Both the position numbers and the translations under genes were made by a program. Of a DNA stretch of 64,000 nt, positions 63,553 to 64,000 are shown in pieces (within the stretch, counting starts at the first letter, position 1; every line of letters begins with the position of its first letter). Location of the stretch: contig NZ_JMKT01000016.1 of the NCBI RefSeq assembly GCF_000686525.1, positions 1 through 64,000 on the forward strand, read 5' to 3'. Below the pieces are notes generated by a model. That model did not search any database and had not been told where the DNA came from. It was given only the letters and a program-made list of their open reading frames with translations. This stretch comes from Desulfonatronovibrio hydrogenovorans DSM 9292. GTDB taxonomy: Bacteria > Desulfobacterota > Desulfovibrionia > Desulfovibrionales > Desulfonatronovibrionaceae.

Positions 63553-64000
63553 TCAACCCCTAGTTGTTTGCAATGCATTCTGCATCAGTCCCAAAAAACG
63601 TTCCGGCGGCATATAGTCAATAACCCGCAAATCTTTCATTTCCATTCCGTCCGGGGACAGGAAGATGACCGTGGGCACACCGGGCACTCTGTATTTTTCC
63701 ACCAGGTATTCGTGAAGAGGCACTCCTCCTCTGGTAAGGTCCACCTTGATGCTGACGAACTCCCTGGAAAGCTCCACCACGTCAGGATCGTGGAAAGTCT
63801 CATTCTCCAGACGTCTGCAGGGCGCGCACCAGTCTGCGTAAAAATCCAGGATCACCGGCCTGTTCTCCATCATGGCCTGTTCCAGGAGTTCCTCAGAATA
63901 ATTCTTCCAGTCCACTCCCGGACCCTTGAAAATCCATGATCCAACCAGAAACAGGGCTGTAAACAATCCCACCAGGATTACAGCCGACTTCATCCAGTAA
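63553..64000 (-). CDS. Membrane-anchored thioredoxin, possibly the C-terminal part of a DsbD-like protein
   Basis: From ATG 63993 it has 146 residues: a helix (AVILVGLFTALFLVGSW) then a thioredoxin domain with WCAPC and cis-Pro in GVPTVIFLSPDG. The sequence ILDFYADWCAPCRRLENETFHDPDVVEL is typical of the DsbD gamma domain. The frame stays open to the window edge, so it may be the end of a larger DsbD/CcdA protein. It probably supplies reducing equivalents for the selenoproteins that follow 2 bp later. Confidence 0.8.
   Translation of the reverse strand, partial: YWMKSAVILVGLFTALFLVGSWIFKGPGVDWKNYSEELLEQAMMENRPVILDFYADWCAPCRRLENETFHDPDVVELSREFVSIKVDLTRGGVPLHEYLVEKYRVPGVPTVIFLSPDGMEMKDLRVIDYMPPERFLGLMQNALQTTRG

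Noticed and set aside
1-64000. CRISPR array, tRNA, rRNA or prophage
   Set aside because: No regularly spaced repeats, cloverleaf features, ribosomal sequence or phage structural genes were seen on reading both strands; a dedicated scan was not possible.

Overview
The window looks like chromosomal DNA of a Desulfovibrionales-like deltaproteobacterium, probably a sulfate reducer. This is an inference from gene content: LL-diaminopimelate aminotransferase, a nifU-nifS-cysK-cysE operon, an HprK-related kinase, large hybrid kinases, EAL/GGDEF and chemotaxis proteins, and UGA-decoded selenoproteins. Base composition is moderate and even. No rRNA, tRNA, CRISPR array or prophage was recognised. The only transposon trace is the 5' part of a tnpB gene cut by the left edge.

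Layout. 1-5400: partial tnpB, a DMT-type exporter, dapL, an unusual CarS-like/metallophosphoesterase fusion and a formamidase-like protein. 5700-10070: a PIN-PhoH ATPase, an HprK-related kinase B and a two-domain acyltransferase resembling ornithine-lipid synthase OlsF. 10170-13590: a phnDCEE transporter. 13840-26690: signalling genes (a 1371-residue hybrid kinase, a chemoreceptor, a DksA-like zinc finger, an EAL-CBS-GGDEF protein), a PHP-glycosyltransferase fusion and a small coiled-coil protein behind a sigma54-like promoter. 27340-31190: a 2-aminoethylphosphonate-type ABC transporter. 31200-33390: a HAD phosphatase and a cardiolipin synthase. 33830-37740: a five-gene operon of two exported beta proteins, an ABC-2 exporter and a DUF4857-like protein. 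37870-45990: arsC, pstA, pstC, pstS, divergent pstB, and phoB-phoR-phoU. 46160-50140: nifU-nifS-cysK-cysE. 50400-52150: mgtE behind a structured leader. 52240-54690: a divergent RelA/SpoT-like protein and a cyclopropane fatty acid synthase. 54750-64000: a GH3 protein, acr3, arsR, two arsenosugar-type glycosyltransferases, pgi, and an operon of an Fe-S protein, a VTT membrane protein, two thioredoxin-fold selenoproteins and a thioredoxin.

Two themes link the genes. The first is phosphorus acquisition. pst, phoBRU and two phosphonate-type transporters lie within 36 kb. Their upstream regions carry 7-mers close to CTGTAAC, repeated at 11-bp steps in the best cases, which I read as PhoB boxes. 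arsC follows pstA directly, so arsenate reduction may be induced together with the transporter that admits arsenate. The second is arsenic. The right-hand 9 kb holds arsR, acr3 and arsenosugar-associated glycosyltransferases.

The most notable discovery is in that cluster. Two adjacent paralogous genes, 62890-63207 and 63284-63550, are each interrupted by an in-frame TGA at codon 16, in the position of the thioredoxin active site. Each TGA is followed by a SECIS-like hairpin. They appear to be a tandem pair of selenoproteins with a Gly-x-x-Sec motif, and automatic gene calling would truncate both.
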